A DNA stretch of 64,000 nucleotides from JAWRCU01 sp033542235 (GTDB lineage: Bacteria; Pseudomonadota; Alphaproteobacteria; Rhizobiales; Rhizobiaceae): positions 62,001 to 126,000 of the forward strand of contig NZ_JAWRCU010000009.1 in NCBI RefSeq assembly GCF_033542235.1, in the 5' to 3' direction. The notes below the pieces were generated by a model. That model worked only from the letters and a program-made list of their open reading frames with translations, ran no database searches and was not told the DNA's origin. Shown here piece by piece: positions 8,488 to 18,398 of this stretch. The translations under genes were made by a program, and so were the position numbers. Each line of letters begins with the position of its first letter. The first letter of the stretch is position 1.

Positions 8488-9126
8488 ATGGAAGCACAAA
8501 GCGACGGGCTGATCGCCGGATCGGACGGCGTGCTGCGCTGCGCCTGGGGGAGCAGCGACGAGCTTTATCGCCATTACCACGATCGCGAATGGGGGCGGCC
8601 GGTTGCCAGTGATCAGCGGCTGTTCGAGAAGATCTGCCTCGAGGGCTTCCAGTCGGGTCTTTCCTGGCTGACGATCCTGAGGAAGCGTGAGAATTTCCGC
8701 GAGGCATTCGCCGGCTTCGATTTCGAGCGCATCGCCTCCTTCACGGAGAAGGATGTCGAGCGGCTTCTGCAGAATGCCGGCATCATCCGTCACCGCGGCA
8801 AGATCGAATCGACCATCAACAATGCGCGGCGTGCGCGGGAACTCGCCGACGAGGCCGGCTCGCTCGCGGCCTGGTTCTGGAAATTCGAGCCCGAAGCGCA
8901 TCAGCGACCGAAGCTGATCGACCGCGCCACGCTGATGACTATGCCGAAGACCGAGACCTCGACGCTGATATCGAAGGAACTGAAGAAACGCGGCTGGAGC
9001 TTCGTGGGCCCCACCACGGTCTATGCCTTCATGCAGGCAATGGGCCTCGTCAACGACCACCTCGAGGGCTGCGTGTGCCGGCGCGAGGTGGAGGAGGAAA
9101 GGGAGCGGTTCAAGCGTCCGGGGTAG
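8488..9126 (+). CDS. tag: DNA-3-methyladenine glycosylase I
   Basis: 212 residues, slightly longer than the E. coli Tag protein. It excises 3-methyladenine from alkylated DNA, starting base-excision repair. The zinc-snap residues are all visible: Cys18 (LRCAWG), His31 (YHDREWG), His191 and Cys195 (NDHLEGC). The conserved FEKICLEGFQSGLSW segment contributes the base-binding pocket. A purine-rich ribosome site (GGGAGAGGACG) precedes the ATG. It stands alone, followed by a REP-like palindrome. Confidence 0.95.
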   Translation: MEAQSDGLIAGSDGVLRCAWGSSDELYRHYHDREWGRPVASDQRLFEKICLEGFQSGLSWLTILRKRENFREAFAGFDFERIASFTEKDVERLLQNAGIIRHRGKIESTINNARRARELADEAGSLAAWFWKFEPEAHQRPKLIDRATLMTMPKTETSTLISKELKKRGWSFVGPTTVYAFMQAMGLVNDHLEGCVCRREVEEERERFKRPG

Positions 9127-9135
9127 GGAGGCATC

Positions 9136-9213
9136 GGGGACAGTTTACTTTTTTCCGCAGAAAGGCTGTGCCGTTTCAAAGCTGGCGCGAGCGGAAAAAA
9201 GAAAACTGTCCCC
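9136..9213. repeat. REP-like inverted repeat with GGGGACAG ends
   Basis: Two 23-base arms, 9136-9158 and 9191-9213, pair with one mismatch. Each begins GGGGACAGTTT at the outer end and has a T6/A6 run towards the middle; the 32-base centre is unpaired. Outer GGGGACAG palindromes are typical of repeats mobilised by REP-associated tyrosine transposases (established pattern). No such transposase gene is in the window. Confidence 0.7.
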
Positions 9214-9268
9214 CGCGCACTGCCTCCAGCGCGGGTGCTGACGAGTATCCGGTAAACATTGCCGGGCC

Positions 9269-9547
9269 TCAGATCGGGCCGGTCGAGCCCAGGAACCACA
9301 TTCCCGCCAGTGCTACGGCCACGGAAGCGACGACCGGATAGATGATCAGCACCGCGGCGAGCAGCGTGTTCACCGGACTGTAGATGCGTTCGTCGAGTTC
9401 GGACGCGTCGAACGAGCCAGGCTTCAGCTCGGCCGCCGGTCTCAAGCCGATCTTGTGGCAAATGTTGGAATTTGCCGCACGAAGCAGCCGCTTGATCTGC
9501 CTGCGACTGCCCGTTTTACGACCGTTCATAATAGGATGAAGTCTCAT
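9269..9547 (-). CDS. Small hypothetical membrane protein
   Basis: 92 residues (86 if it starts at the second Met). The N-terminus is basic (NGRKTGSRRQIKRLLRAA) and the C-terminal third is one hydrophobic helix (VNTLLAAVLIIYPVVASVAV) followed by a short tail. I do not recognise the family. Nothing overlaps it on the other strand except a weak 42-codon frame. It may be a single-pass inner-membrane protein; coding status is likely but not certain. Confidence 0.5.
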   Translation of the reverse strand: MRLHPIMNGRKTGSRRQIKRLLRAANSNICHKIGLRPAAELKPGSFDASELDERIYSPVNTLLAAVLIIYPVVASVAVALAGMWFLGSTGPI

Positions 9548-9733
9548 TTTGCCCGAATCCTTGGTTTTGTGCTCGCGGCGTTATTCTTAGCGCCATGTAT
9601 CCGGGCAATGTCGCGGCAATCCGCCGTTTGTAACCGCCTTGCCGCCGTCCACCTGTCGGGGTAGGGAGACCCCGCGTTTTGCCGACCGGCAAACCCATTC
9701 TTCAACATGCCGCAAAGAACGAGCCGAACTCCG

Positions 9734-11236
9734 ATGGCCGACAAATCAGAAAAAATGAAAGCGCGGCTGCCGCGCGGCTTCATCGACCGTTCGCCGGAGG
9801 ACATCCGCGCCGCCGAGAAGATGATGGCGAAGATCAAGGAGGTTTTCGAGCTCTACGGCTTCGAGCCGGCGGACCAGCCGCTCATCGAATATACCGACGC
9901 GCTCGGCAAGTTCCTGCCGGACCAGGACCGCCCCAACGAAGGCGTGTTCTCCTTCCAGGACGATGACGAGCAGTGGCTGTCGCTGCGCTACGACCTGACC
10001 GCGCCCATGGCGCGCTTCGTGGCGGAGAATTTCGAGCGGCTGCCAAAGCCGTACCGCAACTACAAGGCGGGCTGGGTGTTCCGCAACGAGAAGCCGGGGC
10101 CGGGCCGCTTCCGGCAGTTCATGCAGTTCGATGCCGACACCGTCGGCACCCCGGGCGTCGCGGCTGATGCCGAGATGTGCATGATGATGGCCGACGTCAT
10201 GGAAGCGCTCGGCATCAAGCGCGGCGACTATGTCATCCGTGTCAACAACCGCAAGGTGCTGGACGGCGTGCTGGAGGCAATCGGCCTCGGCGGCGACGAG
10301 AATGCCGGGCGCCGGCTGACGGTGCTGAGGGCGATCGACAAGCTGGACAAGTTCGGGCCGGAGGGCGTGCGCCTGCTGCTGGGCCCCGGCCGCTGGGACG
10401 GCGGCAAGGAAGGCGAGGGCGATTTTACAAAGGGCGCGGGGTTAAGTCCGGCGCAAGTGGAACGAGTTCTTTCCGGTGCAACGGCCGTCGGCGATCTGGC
10501 CGAATTAAAATCGGCACTGGCGGACGTCGAGGCTTGCAGGCAAGGCATCGAAGAGCTCGAGCAAATTCAGGCCCTCGTTCAAGCAGCTGATTACCGCGAC
10601 GACCGCGTCAAGATCGATCCCTCCGTCGTCCGCGGCCTCGAATACTACACCGGCCCCGTCTTCGAGGCCGAGCTGCTGGCCGAGATTCCCAACGAGGAAG
10701 GCCAGATCGTCCGCTTCGGTTCGGTCGGCGGTGGCGGGCGCTATGATGGGCTGGTCTCGCGTTTCCGCGGTGAGCCGGTGCCTGCGACCGGCTTCTCGAT
10801 CGGCGTCTCGCGGCTGATGACGGCGTTGAAGAACCTCGGCAAGCTCGACACGTCTGATGTCGTCGCGCCGGTGGTCGTGCTGGTCATGGACAGGGACACG
10901 GAAAGCCTCGGCCGTTACCAGAGGATGGTCTCCGAGCTGCGCCAGGCCGGCATCCGCGCCGAGATGTATCTAGGCGGCGCCGGCATGAAGGCGCAGATGA
11001 AATATGCCGACCGCCGCGGCTCGCCTTGCGTGGTGATCCAGGGCGGCGACGAGCGTGCTGCGGGGACGGTTCAGATCAAGGATCTCGTCGTCGGTGCCCG
11101 CCTTGCCGCCAACATCGCCGGCCATGACGAATACAAGGAGGCGCGGCCGGGCCAGGTGACTGTACCGGAGGGCGAGCTGGTGGCTGCCGTGAAGCGCATA
11201 CGCGATGCGCAGGCGGAGGAGCGTCGTGGTAATTAG
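9734..11236 (+). CDS. hisS: Histidyl-tRNA synthetase
   Basis: 500 residues from the ATG at 9734 (an upstream ATG at 9707 is possible). It charges tRNA-His with histidine in the cytoplasm. Class II synthetase motifs are visible: motif 2 region [19 protein letters not shown], the histidine-specific [14 protein letters not shown], and motif 3 [14 protein letters not shown], followed by the anticodon-binding domain (VVVLVMDRD ... VQIKDL). It heads a stretch of histidine-related genes with the paralogous hisZ and hisG, but a large inverted-repeat element and a VOC gene lie between them. Confidence 0.95.
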   Translation: MADKSEKMKARLPRGFIDRSPEDIRAAEKMMAKIKEVFELYGFEPADQPLIEYTDALGKFLPDQDRPNEGVFSFQDDDEQWLSLRYDLTAPMARFVAENFERLPKPYRNYKAGWVFRNEKPGPGRFRQFMQFDADTVGTPGVAADAEMCMMMADVMEALGIKRGDYVIRVNNRKVLDGVLEAIGLGGDENAGRRLTVLRAIDKLDKFGPEGVRLLLGPGRWDGGKEGEGDFTKGAGLSPAQVERVLSGATAVGDLAELKSALADVEACRQGIEELEQIQALVQAADYRDDRVKIDPSVVRGLEYYTGPVFEAELLAEIPNEEGQIVRFGSVGGGGRYDGLVSRFRGEPVPATGFSIGVSRLMTALKNLGKLDTSDVVAPVVVLVMDRDTESLGRYQRMVSELRQAGIRAEMYLGGAGMKAQMKYADRRGSPCVVIQGGDERAAGTVQIKDLVVGARLAANIAGHDEYKEARPGQVTVPEGELVAAVKRIRDAQAEERRGN

Positions 11237-11254
11237 GAGAGGTCGCGCCCTACG

Positions 11255-11412
11255 TTGCCCCTCTCTGTCCTGCCGGACATCTCCCCCACAAGGGGGGAGA
11301 TTGGACGGCCGCTCTGGTTTCGCTATTCGCCAAATTCGGAGATTGGCGAAACCATCAATGACAGCCAATCTCCCCCCTTGTGGGGGAGATGTCCGGCAGG
11401 ACAGAGGGGGGC
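11255..11412. repeat. RIME-like inverted-repeat element, copy 1
   Basis: Outer arms 11263-11304 and 11365-11406 are 42-base perfect inverted repeats containing CTGTCCTGCCGGACATCTCC. Each arm is itself palindromic twice (TCCTGCCGGA; CTCCCCCACAAGGGGGGAG). The centre holds a second inverted repeat (TTCGCCAA / TTGGCGAA). It occupies the gap between hisS and the VOC gene. The same arms recur at 13658, so this is a dispersed repeat. Confidence 0.88.
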
Positions 11413-11452
11413 GCCGTAGAGCGCCGACGTGCGCGAGCTGGCACCTACCCCA

Positions 11453-11821
11453 ATGACCCTCCTCGCGCTCGACCACATCCAGATCGCCATGCCGGCCGGG
11501 CGGGAAGCCGAGGCGCGCGCCTTCTATGCCGGCGTTCTGGGTTTCGAGGAACGCGCCAAACCAGCCAATCTGGCGCGGCGCGGCGGTTGCTGGTTCGAGG
11601 CGGGTGCAATCAAGGTCCATCTCGGCGTCGATCCGGACTTTCATCCGGCCGCTAAAGCCCATCCGGCGTTCCTGGTAGGGGACGTCGCGCTGCTGGCAAG
11701 CAAGGCGGAAAACGCTGGCTACAGGGTAGCCGACGACGAGCCGCTCGAAGGCTATGACAGGCTTTACGTCTACGACCCCTTCGGCAACCGCATCGAGCTG
11801 ATGCAGCGGGTTGCGCCATGA
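11453..11821 (+). CDS. VOC-family (glyoxalase-like) protein
   Basis: 122 residues. A single vicinal-oxygen-chelate domain: LDHIQIAMPAG at the start, AFYAGVLGF, and YVYDPFGNRIELMQ near the end, giving the usual His and Glu metal-ligand positions. Members are small metalloenzymes or resistance and binding proteins, and the substrate cannot be named. I chose ATG 11453 because the fold begins immediately after it; ATG 11429 is in frame upstream. Its stop overlaps the hisZ start (ATGA), so it is translated together with the histidine genes, although no role in that pathway is known. Confidence 0.85.
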   Translation: MTLLALDHIQIAMPAGREAEARAFYAGVLGFEERAKPANLARRGGCWFEAGAIKVHLGVDPDFHPAAKAHPAFLVGDVALLASKAENAGYRVADDEPLEGYDRLYVYDPFGNRIELMQRVAP

Positions 11822-12933
11822 GCCGAATTCCGGTCTTCGCTGCCGATATCCTCGCCCTCTTCGCCGCGCTCGGCGCAGAGCCGATCGACGTGCCGGTGCT
11901 GCAGCCCGCCGATCCCTTCCTCGACATGGCAGGCGAGGATCTGCGCCGCCGCATTTTCCTCACCGAGAGCGAGACGGGCGAGGCGCTCTGCCTCAGGCCC
12001 GAATTCACCATTCCCGTCTGCCTGGACCATATCGCCAGCCGCGCCGGCACGCCGCGCCGTTATGCCTATCTCGGCGAGGTGTTTCGTCAGCGCCGCGGCG
12101 GGGCGAACGAATTCTTCCAGGCTGGCATCGAGGACATCGGCGAGGAGAACGTCGCCGAGGCCGACGCGCGCTCGGTGGCCGATGCCGCTGCGCTGCTCGA
12201 GGTCACGCTGCCGGGCAGGGCGCTGACGGTCACGCTCGGCGACCAGGCCGTGTTCGAGGCAGTGCTTGCCGCGCTCGGCCTGCCGCGCGGCTGGCAGAAG
12301 CGGCTGGCGCGCGCATTCGGCGCGCCGGACCTTCTGGAGGCCGCGCTGACCGATCTGGCGCAGCCGGCGAATGGGAATGTGCCGGACCGGACCTCTCCCG
12401 GGATCGCTACTGGCAATCCTGCCGCACTTGCCGATGAGGTGCGCCAAATGATGGAAGCGGCCGGCTTCCCGACGAGCAGCGGCCGCACGCCCGAGGACAT
12501 CGCGCGGCGGCTCATCGAGAAGGCCGAACTCGCCCGTGTGCGGCTGCCCGATTCGGCTTTTGCCGCGCTGAAGGCTTTCCTCGGCATACACGTGCCGCTC
12601 GATCGTGCCGTCGACACGCTGGCGGAGTTCGCCAAAGCTGCCGGGCTCAAGCTCGATGGCGGCCTGGAGCTGTTCTCGGCGCGTGCGAAGGCGATCGCCC
12701 GTCATGCTGGGCCAGCTGCCGAGATCCGCTACGACGCGGCTTTCGGCCGGCCGCTCGACTATTACACCGGCCTTGTATTCGAGATTTCCGCAACAGGTGG
12801 GGCACGCCCGCTTGTCGGCGGCGGCCGCTACGACCGGCTGCTCACGCTGCTCGGGGCGAAAGCGCCGATTCCCGGTGTCGGCTTTTCGATGTGGCTCGAC
12901 CGTATCGATGAATTGCGCGGAGGCGGCCGATGA
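11818..12933 (+). CDS. hisZ: ATP phosphoribosyltransferase regulatory subunit
   Basis: 371 residues. It resembles the catalytic core of histidyl-tRNA synthetase ([55 protein letters not shown]), but it lacks the anticodon-binding domain. This is HisZ, which assembles with the short HisG to form an active, histidine-inhibited enzyme for the first step of histidine biosynthesis. It overlaps the genes on both sides by 4 bases (ATGA junctions), consistent with 1:1 coupled synthesis with HisG. Confidence 0.95.
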   Translation: MSRIPVFAADILALFAALGAEPIDVPVLQPADPFLDMAGEDLRRRIFLTESETGEALCLRPEFTIPVCLDHIASRAGTPRRYAYLGEVFRQRRGGANEFFQAGIEDIGEENVAEADARSVADAAALLEVTLPGRALTVTLGDQAVFEAVLAALGLPRGWQKRLARAFGAPDLLEAALTDLAQPANGNVPDRTSPGIATGNPAALADEVRQMMEAAGFPTSSGRTPEDIARRLIEKAELARVRLPDSAFAALKAFLGIHVPLDRAVDTLAEFAKAAGLKLDGGLELFSARAKAIARHAGPAAEIRYDAAFGRPLDYYTGLVFEISATGGARPLVGGGRYDRLLTLLGAKAPIPGVGFSMWLDRIDELRGGGR

Positions 12934-13631
12934 CGCTGACGCTTGCACTACCCTCCAAGGGGCGGTTGCGGGATCAGGCGCTCGATCTTTTCGCCCGCGC
13001 CGGCCTTGCCGTCGAGCTCCCGGCTGACGAGCGCAAATATCGCGCACGGCTGGCCGGCCGCGCCGATGTCGAGGTGTCGTTCCTGTCGGCTTCCGAGATC
13101 GCCGGCGAGCTCGGCCTCGGCAATATCGACCTCGGCGTCACAGGTGAGGACCTGCTGCGCGAGACGCTGGCCGAGTGGGACGCTCGGGCCGAGATCACGG
13201 CGCGTCTCGGCTTCGGCCGCGCCGACGTAGTGGTTGCCGTGCCCGACGTCTGGCTCGACGTCGACACCATGGCCGATCTCGACGATGTCGCAGCCGATTT
13301 CCGCCAGCGCCACGGGCGCCGCCTCAGGATCGCCACCAAATATTGGCGGCTTACACAGCAGTTCTTTTCCCAAAAGCACGGCATTCAGGTCTACCGCATC
13401 GTCGAGAGCCTCGGCGCTACCGAAGGCGCACCGGCGGCCGGGTCGGCCGACGTCATCGTCGACATCACGACAACAGGATCGACACTGCGCGCCAACCACC
13501 TCAAGGTGCTGACGGACGGCGTGATCCTGCGCTCGCAGGCCTGCCTGGTTGCGGCGCGCAAGCAGCGGGGCGCGGGGGAGGCTGGGGTGATCAGGGAATT
13601 GGCTGAGAGGCTGGCGAAGGCGGCTGGGTGA
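12930..13631 (+). CDS. hisG: ATP phosphoribosyltransferase, short form
   Basis: 233 residues, the short HisG type without the C-terminal regulatory domain. It joins ATP and phosphoribosyl pyrophosphate, committing flux to histidine. Features: [17 protein letters not shown] at the start, [10 protein letters not shown], and the PRPP-binding loop [19 protein letters not shown]. Its partner HisZ lies immediately upstream, overlapping by 4 bases. A large inverted repeat begins 26 bases after the stop and probably ends or stabilises the transcript. Confidence 0.96.
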   Translation: MTLTLALPSKGRLRDQALDLFARAGLAVELPADERKYRARLAGRADVEVSFLSASEIAGELGLGNIDLGVTGEDLLRETLAEWDARAEITARLGFGRADVVVAVPDVWLDVDTMADLDDVAADFRQRHGRRLRIATKYWRLTQQFFSQKHGIQVYRIVESLGATEGAPAAGSADVIVDITTTGSTLRANHLKVLTDGVILRSQACLVAARKQRGAGEAGVIRELAERLAKAAG

Positions 13632-13657
13632 CCCGCCTTTGAGTGCCGCGCCCTACG

Positions 13658-13817
13658 GCGCCCCCCTCTGTCCTGCCGGACATCTCCCCCACAAGGGGGG
13701 AGATTGGCTGTCACTATTGATTTCGCCAATCTCGAACCTTGGCGATTGGCGAAACCAAACCGGCCGTCCAATCTCCCCCCTTGTGGGGGAGATGTCCGGC
13801 AGGACAGAGGGGGGCGC
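13658..13817. repeat. RIME-like inverted-repeat element, copy 2
   Basis: Perfect 50-base inverted arms at 13658-13707 and 13768-13817, sharing the CTGTCCTGCCGGACATCTCC core with copy 1. The 60-base centre again contains TTTCGCCAAT and ATTGGCGAAA. It lies between hisG and the acyl-CoA synthetase gene. The synthetase reading frame stays open through it, which explains an apparent long N-terminal extension that I reject. Confidence 0.9.
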
Positions 13818-13893
13818 GACGGGCGAGACTTCGCGGGATTTTCGCTCTCCAGCCGAAATGCTAACCTCCGGCGCCCATGGGGAGGACGCCAAG

Positions 13894-15645
13894 ATGGCCA
13901 TCGATCAGCACGAGCGCGATCATGCGCCCCGCCACGCCGACACCTTCATCGCACCGCGCGAGGGCCTCTCGCACGTCTCGGGCGATCGCTCCGTCCCGCT
14001 GCTGCACAAGACCATTCCAGCACTCCTTGCCGACACGGTCGCCAGATACGGCCCACGCGAAGCGGCGGTTTTCGTCGAACAGGGCCGGCGCTTTACATGG
14101 GACGGACTGGCTGAGGCCGTCGATGCTTTTGCCGCCGGGCTGCTCAAGCTCGGCCTCAAGAAAGGCGATCGCATCGGCATCTGGTCGCCGAACCGTTGGG
14201 AATGGCTGGTCACGCAGTACGCTACCGCCCGCATCGGCCTGATCCTCGTCAACATCAACCCGGCCTACCGGCTCTCAGAGCTCGAATATGCGCTGAACAA
14301 GGTCGGTTGCCGTGCGCTGGTCACGGCCGTGAAGTTCAAGACGTCGGACTATCTCGGCATGATCCGCACGCTGGCGCCGGAGATCGATGCTGCAGAGCCC
14401 GGTGGGCTGAAGGCGGCGAAGCTGCCGGATCTCGAGATCGTCATCCGCATGGGCGAGGAGAAATCGCCAGGCCTGTTCAATTTCGAGGAAGTGATGGCGA
14501 TGGGCGGTCCGGCGGAGCGGGCCCGGCTCGATGCGATCACGGCGAGCCTGGAGCCCGGCGACGCCATCAACATCCAGTTCACCTCCGGCACGACCGGCGC
14601 GCCGAAAGGGGCGACGCTCTCGCACGACAACATCGTCAACAACGGGAACAATGTCACAGCGGGCATGAGATTCACGGCCGACGACCGGCTGTGCATCCCG
14701 GTGCCGTTCTATCACTGCTTCGGCATGGTGATGGGCTCGCTCGGCTGCGTGTCCAAGGGTGCGACGATGGTGTTCCCGGGCGAAGGCTTCGATCCAGGCG
14801 CGACGCTGAAGGCGGTGTCGCAGGAGCGCTGCACGGGCCTCTACGGTGTGCCGACCATGTTCGTGGCGATGCTCGGCAATCCCGAGTTCAGGAATTTCGA
14901 TCTCACCACGCTGCGCACCGGCATCATGGCCGGGGCCCCGTGTCCGATCGAGGTGATGAACAAGGTCGTTTCACTGATGCATATGTCCGAGGTAACGATC
15001 GCCTACGGAATGACGGAGACCAGCCCGGTTTCCTTCCAGAGTGCCACGGACGATCCGTCTGAGAAGCGCGTTTCCACCGTCGGCCGTATTCATCCGCATG
15101 TCGAGGTGAAGATCGTCGATGCCGACGGCAACATCGTGCCGGTCGGCGGGCGTGGTGAGCTCTGCACGCGCGGCTATTCCGTGATGAAGGGCTATTGGGA
15201 CGACGAGGAGAAGACGCGTGAGGCGATCGACGCCGAAGGCTGGATGCACACCGGCGACCTCGCAACGATCGATGCGGATGGCTACTGCAACATCGTTGGC
15301 CGCGTGAAGGACATGGTGATCCGCGGCGGAGAGAACGTCTACCCGCGCGAGGTCGAGGAGTTCCTCTACAGGCACCCCAAGGTGAAGGAGGTGCAGGTGT
15401 TTGGCGTGCCGGACGAGAAATACGGCGAGGAGCTCTGCGCCTGGATCGTCACGCTGCCGGGCGAGACGATCACGGCGGAAGAGATCCGCACCTTCTGCGA
15501 GGGGCAGATCGCCCACTACAAGATCCCGCGCTACGTGCGACAGCAGACGGAACTGCCGATGACGGTGACCGGCAAGCCGCAGAAGTTCCTGATGCGCGAG
15601 GCGATGATCGACGAATTGGGGCTGGTGCAGGCGAAGACTGCTTAG
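13894..15645 (+). CDS. AMP-forming fatty-acyl-CoA synthetase
   Basis: 583 residues from the ATG at 13894, which has a good ribosome site (GGGGAGGACG). Members activate a carboxylic acid with ATP to an acyl-adenylate and transfer it to CoA. Visible motifs: the P-loop [18 protein letters not shown] near residue 230, [14 protein letters not shown], the hinge [20 protein letters not shown], and the C-terminal catalytic lysine in VTGKPQKF. It most resembles medium/long-chain fatty-acyl-CoA synthetases of the ACSF2 type. It stands alone after the inverted-repeat element, so it probably has its own promoter. Confidence 0.93.
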   Translation: MAIDQHERDHAPRHADTFIAPREGLSHVSGDRSVPLLHKTIPALLADTVARYGPREAAVFVEQGRRFTWDGLAEAVDAFAAGLLKLGLKKGDRIGIWSPNRWEWLVTQYATARIGLILVNINPAYRLSELEYALNKVGCRALVTAVKFKTSDYLGMIRTLAPEIDAAEPGGLKAAKLPDLEIVIRMGEEKSPGLFNFEEVMAMGGPAERARLDAITASLEPGDAINIQFTSGTTGAPKGATLSHDNIVNNGNNVTAGMRFTADDRLCIPVPFYHCFGMVMGSLGCVSKGATMVFPGEGFDPGATLKAVSQERCTGLYGVPTMFVAMLGNPEFRNFDLTTLRTGIMAGAPCPIEVMNKVVSLMHMSEVTIAYGMTETSPVSFQSATDDPSEKRVSTVGRIHPHVEVKIVDADGNIVPVGGRGELCTRGYSVMKGYWDDEEKTREAIDAEGWMHTGDLATIDADGYCNIVGRVKDMVIRGGENVYPREVEEFLYRHPKVKEVQVFGVPDEKYGEELCAWIVTLPGETITAEEIRTFCEGQIAHYKIPRYVRQQTELPMTVTGKPQKFLMREAMIDELGLVQAKTA

Positions 15646-15709
15646 AGCCGCTGCTTCTCGTTAGCGCGACCCACCTATCCAAATCTGGCTCTAAGGGCAG
15701 CAGCCGCCG

Positions 15710-16114
15710 CTACCACCCCCACATGGAATCCAGCGAAAGCCGGCCCGCCCCGAGCATCGCAAGCAAGATCATGCCGCCGGCGACGGCGACGTCCTTGAGC
15801 AGCGCCTGGTTGTGCGTGAAGGTGGCCGCCGGGTCTCCGCCGCCCTGGCCGTAGTGGCCGAGATAAGTCGCCACGATGGTGAATACGGCAAGCAGCACCG
15901 CGACTGCGCGGGTCTGGAGCCCGATCACCAGCAGGATGCCGGTAACAAGCTCGAAAATCCCGACGGCCCACGCCAGCACGGGCGCGGGCCCGAGGCCCAG
16001 CCCGGCAAAATAGCCTGCGGTTCCCTGAATATCGGCAAGCGCCGAATAGCCGCTCGCAAGGAACATCGCCGCGAGCAGCATGCGCGCGAGAAGTAGTAGT
16101 GCGCTCGATGCCAT
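15710..16114 (-). CDS. DoxX-family membrane protein
   Basis: 134 residues with four predicted membrane helices. Family features include the first-helix ARMLLAAMFLASGYSALAD, a conserved glycine-rich ATAGYFAGLG-like loop (GTAGYFAGLGLGPAPVL), and ELVTGILLVIGLQTR. DoxX proteins are small inner-membrane proteins loosely tied to respiratory or thiol redox chemistry; the function is unproven. A second DoxX gene lies upstream on the same strand, separated by an intrinsic terminator, so the two are probably expressed separately. Confidence 0.85.
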   Translation of the reverse strand: MASSALLLLARMLLAAMFLASGYSALADIQGTAGYFAGLGLGPAPVLAWAVGIFELVTGILLVIGLQTRAVAVLLAVFTIVATYLGHYGQGGGDPAATFTHNQALLKDVAVAGGMILLAMLGAGRLSLDSMWGW

Positions 16115-16165
16115 GCCGTACCTCGAGCCTATCGGTGCCTACCTGCCAGCCCCAGACTAACAACG

Positions 16166-16195
16166 AAAAAAGGCCCGGAATAGTCCGGGCCTTTT
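16166..16195 (-). terminator. Intrinsic terminator between the two DoxX genes
   Basis: An 8-bp stem GGCCCGGA / TCCGGGCC with a 4-base loop, followed on the minus strand by six T. It lies 25 bases after the stop of the upstream DoxX gene. Confidence 0.9.
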
Positions 16196-16219
16196 ACAAC
16201 CGCACTGAATGCAGCTCGG

Positions 16220-16618
16220 TCAGGCAGTAGCGAATGTCGCACCACGGCGCGCATCGATGGAAAGCGCGCCAGGCCCGTAGGTCGCGAGCACCAGGAAGCC
16301 GCCGGCCATCGCGAGATTCTTCTGGAAATTGATGAGCTGCATCAGGTCGGCGAAGTTGGTGTGGGCAACGAGCGCGCTCGCGACCGAGAAGACGGCCAGC
16401 AGCCACGCCGCAATCCGCGTCTGGAAGCCCAGGAGGATCGCAAGGCCGCCAACGAATTCGACGAGGCCGACCACGACTGCCGTCGCCGCGCCGCCCGGCA
16501 GGCCGTAGCTCGCGAAATAGCCGGCTGTTGCCGAAATGGCGGTCAACTTCTGGAAGCCGGAAAGGATGAAGATGATCGACAGCAGGATGCGGCCGATAAG
16601 GACGACGACATTGTTCAT
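16220..16618 (-). CDS. DoxX-family membrane protein, second copy
   Basis: 132 residues starting at the ATG at 16618, which follows a strong ribosome site (GAGGAGAAC); the open frame further up has no such site. Four membrane helices, with the family pattern GRILLSIIFILSGFQKLT, TAGYFASYGLPGG, and ELVGGLAILLGFQTR-like text (EFVGGLAILLGFQTRIAA). It is clearly homologous to the neighbouring DoxX gene and may be an old tandem duplicate. Function unknown beyond the family's link to membrane redox proteins. Confidence 0.87.
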   Translation of the reverse strand: MNNVVVLIGRILLSIIFILSGFQKLTAISATAGYFASYGLPGGAATAVVVGLVEFVGGLAILLGFQTRIAAWLLAVFSVASALVAHTNFADLMQLINFQKNLAMAGGFLVLATYGPGALSIDARRGATFATA

Positions 16619-16835
16619 AGTGTTCTCCTCGCGGCTGGAATGCCTGCATCTCCCGTCTATCCGACGAAAACGCATTTGCGAACCGATTGTATCCGCGACG
16701 CTGCGTTCATGATTATCGAACGCAGCCCGCACCGTCGCAGATGGCGCGGGCTCCAGCGCACAGGACCGAACCGAAGGACCGCGTCAGCGAAAACTGCGCC
16801 GCCGTTTTCGGAAAAATCCGATCGATGAACAACGA

Positions 16836-18254
16836 CTAGCCCGGATGGACCATGTCCTCCGGCCTTACGAGCCGGTCGTATTCCTCGCCGGTCACCAACC
16901 CGCTCTTCAAGGCTTCCTCGCGCAGGGTGGTGCCGTTCTTGTGCGCGGTCTTGGCGATCTTGGCGGCGTTGTCGTAGCCGATTTTCGGCGCGAGCGCCGT
17001 CACCAGCATCAAGGATCGTTCGAGGGCCGCCTTGATATTGTCTTCCCGCGCTTCGATGCCGACCACGCAATTGTCCGTGAAGGAGACCGACGCGTCCGCG
17101 AGAAGCTGCACTGACTGCAGGAAATTGTAGGCCATCAGCGGATTGTACACGTTGAGCTCGAAATGGCCCTGGCTGCCGGCAAAGGTGAGAGCGGTCTGGT
17201 TACCGAACACCTGCACGCAGACCTGAGTCATCGCTTCGCACTGGGTCGGGTTGACCTTGCCGGGCATGATGGACGAGCCGGGCTCGTTCTCCGGCAAGGC
17301 GAGCTCGCCAAGGCCCGAACGCGGGCCCGATCCGAGCAAGCGTATGTCATTGGCGATCTTGAACAGCGCCGCTGCCGCGGCATTGATCGCGCCGTGGCTG
17401 AACACCATCGAATCATGCGCGGCGAGCGCCTCGAACTTGTTCGGCGCGCTGACAAAGGAGATGCCGGTGATCTTGGCGATCTTGTCGGCGACCAGTTCGG
17501 CAAAGCCGACCGGCGCGTTGAGCCCGGTGCCGACTGCCGTGCCGCCTTGGGCGAGCTCGCAAAGTCCGGGCAGCGTCAGCTCGATACGCTTGATCGAAGA
17601 GGCGACCTGCGCGGCGTAGCCGGAGAATTCCTGGCCGAGCGTGAGCGGCGTCGCATCCTGAGTGTGCGTGCGGCCGATCTTGACGATATGAGCGAATTCC
17701 TTGGCCTTGGCGTCGAGTGCGCCATGCAGGTGCTTCAGCGCCGGCAACAGGTGATGAATCACCCGCTCCGCTGCGGCGATATGCATGGCCGTCGGATAGG
17801 TGTCGTTCGACGACTGGCTCATATTGACGTGGTCGTTCGGGTGCACCGGCTTCTTCGAGCCCATCACCCCGCCCAGCATCTCGATCGCCCGATTCGAGAT
17901 CACCTCGTTGGCATTCATGTTGGACTGAGTGCCTGAGCCGGTTTGCCAGACCACCAGCGGGAAATGCTCGTCCAGCTTGCCATCGATCACTTCCCGAGCG
18001 GCCTTCACGATCACTTCACCGAGCTTCGGGTCGAGCCGTCCGAGCTCCATATTGGCCTCTGCCGCGGCGCGCTTGACGATGCCGAGTGCACGCACGATCG
18101 ACGCGGGTTGCTTCTCCCAGCCAATTTTGAAGTTGCCGAGCGAGCGCTGCGCCTGCGCGCCCCAGTAGCGGTCGGCCGCCACTTCGATGGGGCCGAAAGT
18201 ATCCGTCTCGGTTCTGGTCTTCTTTTCTGCGCTCGCCACCACTGCCTCCGCCAT
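16836..18254 (-). CDS. fumC: Fumarate hydratase class II
   Basis: 472 residues from the ATG at 18254; the open frame starts 14 codons earlier. It interconverts fumarate and L-malate in the TCA cycle and needs no iron-sulfur cluster. Diagnostic segments: [51 protein letters not shown], and the superfamily signature [13 protein letters not shown]. The length and all catalytic regions are typical. It forms a single-gene unit. Confidence 0.97.
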   Translation of the reverse strand: MAEAVVASAEKKTRTETDTFGPIEVAADRYWGAQAQRSLGNFKIGWEKQPASIVRALGIVKRAAAEANMELGRLDPKLGEVIVKAAREVIDGKLDEHFPLVVWQTGSGTQSNMNANEVISNRAIEMLGGVMGSKKPVHPNDHVNMSQSSNDTYPTAMHIAAAERVIHHLLPALKHLHGALDAKAKEFAHIVKIGRTHTQDATPLTLGQEFSGYAAQVASSIKRIELTLPGLCELAQGGTAVGTGLNAPVGFAELVADKIAKITGISFVSAPNKFEALAAHDSMVFSHGAINAAAAALFKIANDIRLLGSGPRSGLGELALPENEPGSSIMPGKVNPTQCEAMTQVCVQVFGNQTALTFAGSQGHFELNVYNPLMAYNFLQSVQLLADASVSFTDNCVVGIEAREDNIKAALERSLMLVTALAPKIGYDNAAKIAKTAHKNGTTLREEALKSGLVTGEEYDRLVRPEDMVHPG

Positions 18255-18351
18255 TCGGAACGGCAGTGGCCTATCGCAGGCTCGGCACCCCTTCAAGCGG
18301 TCAATTGTTGAGGGGCAGGATCAAATCGTTTGAGTTCCCAGGGGAAAGGCT

Positions 18352-18378
18352 CAGCCCCGCCAATCGACGGCGGGGCTG
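18352..18378 (-). terminator. Terminator-like hairpin after the exported repeat protein
   Basis: A 10-bp stem CAGCCCCGCC / GGCGGGGCTG with a 7-base loop, 20 bases beyond the stop of the minus-strand gene at 18399. The T content after it is low, so termination is probable but not certain. Confidence 0.5.
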
Positions 18379-18398
18379 CGCTTGTTGAGCATCTTGCC

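Noticed and set aside
9536..9664. 42-codon frame with a signal-like N-terminus (MKSHFARILGFVLAALFL)
   Set aside because: It is too short and has a weak ribosome site. It could be a small secreted peptide divergent from the 92-residue protein, but support is insufficient.
13639..13893. N-terminal extension of the acyl-CoA synthetase
   Set aside because: The frame is open through the inverted-repeat element, but the ribosome site and homologous start are at 13894.
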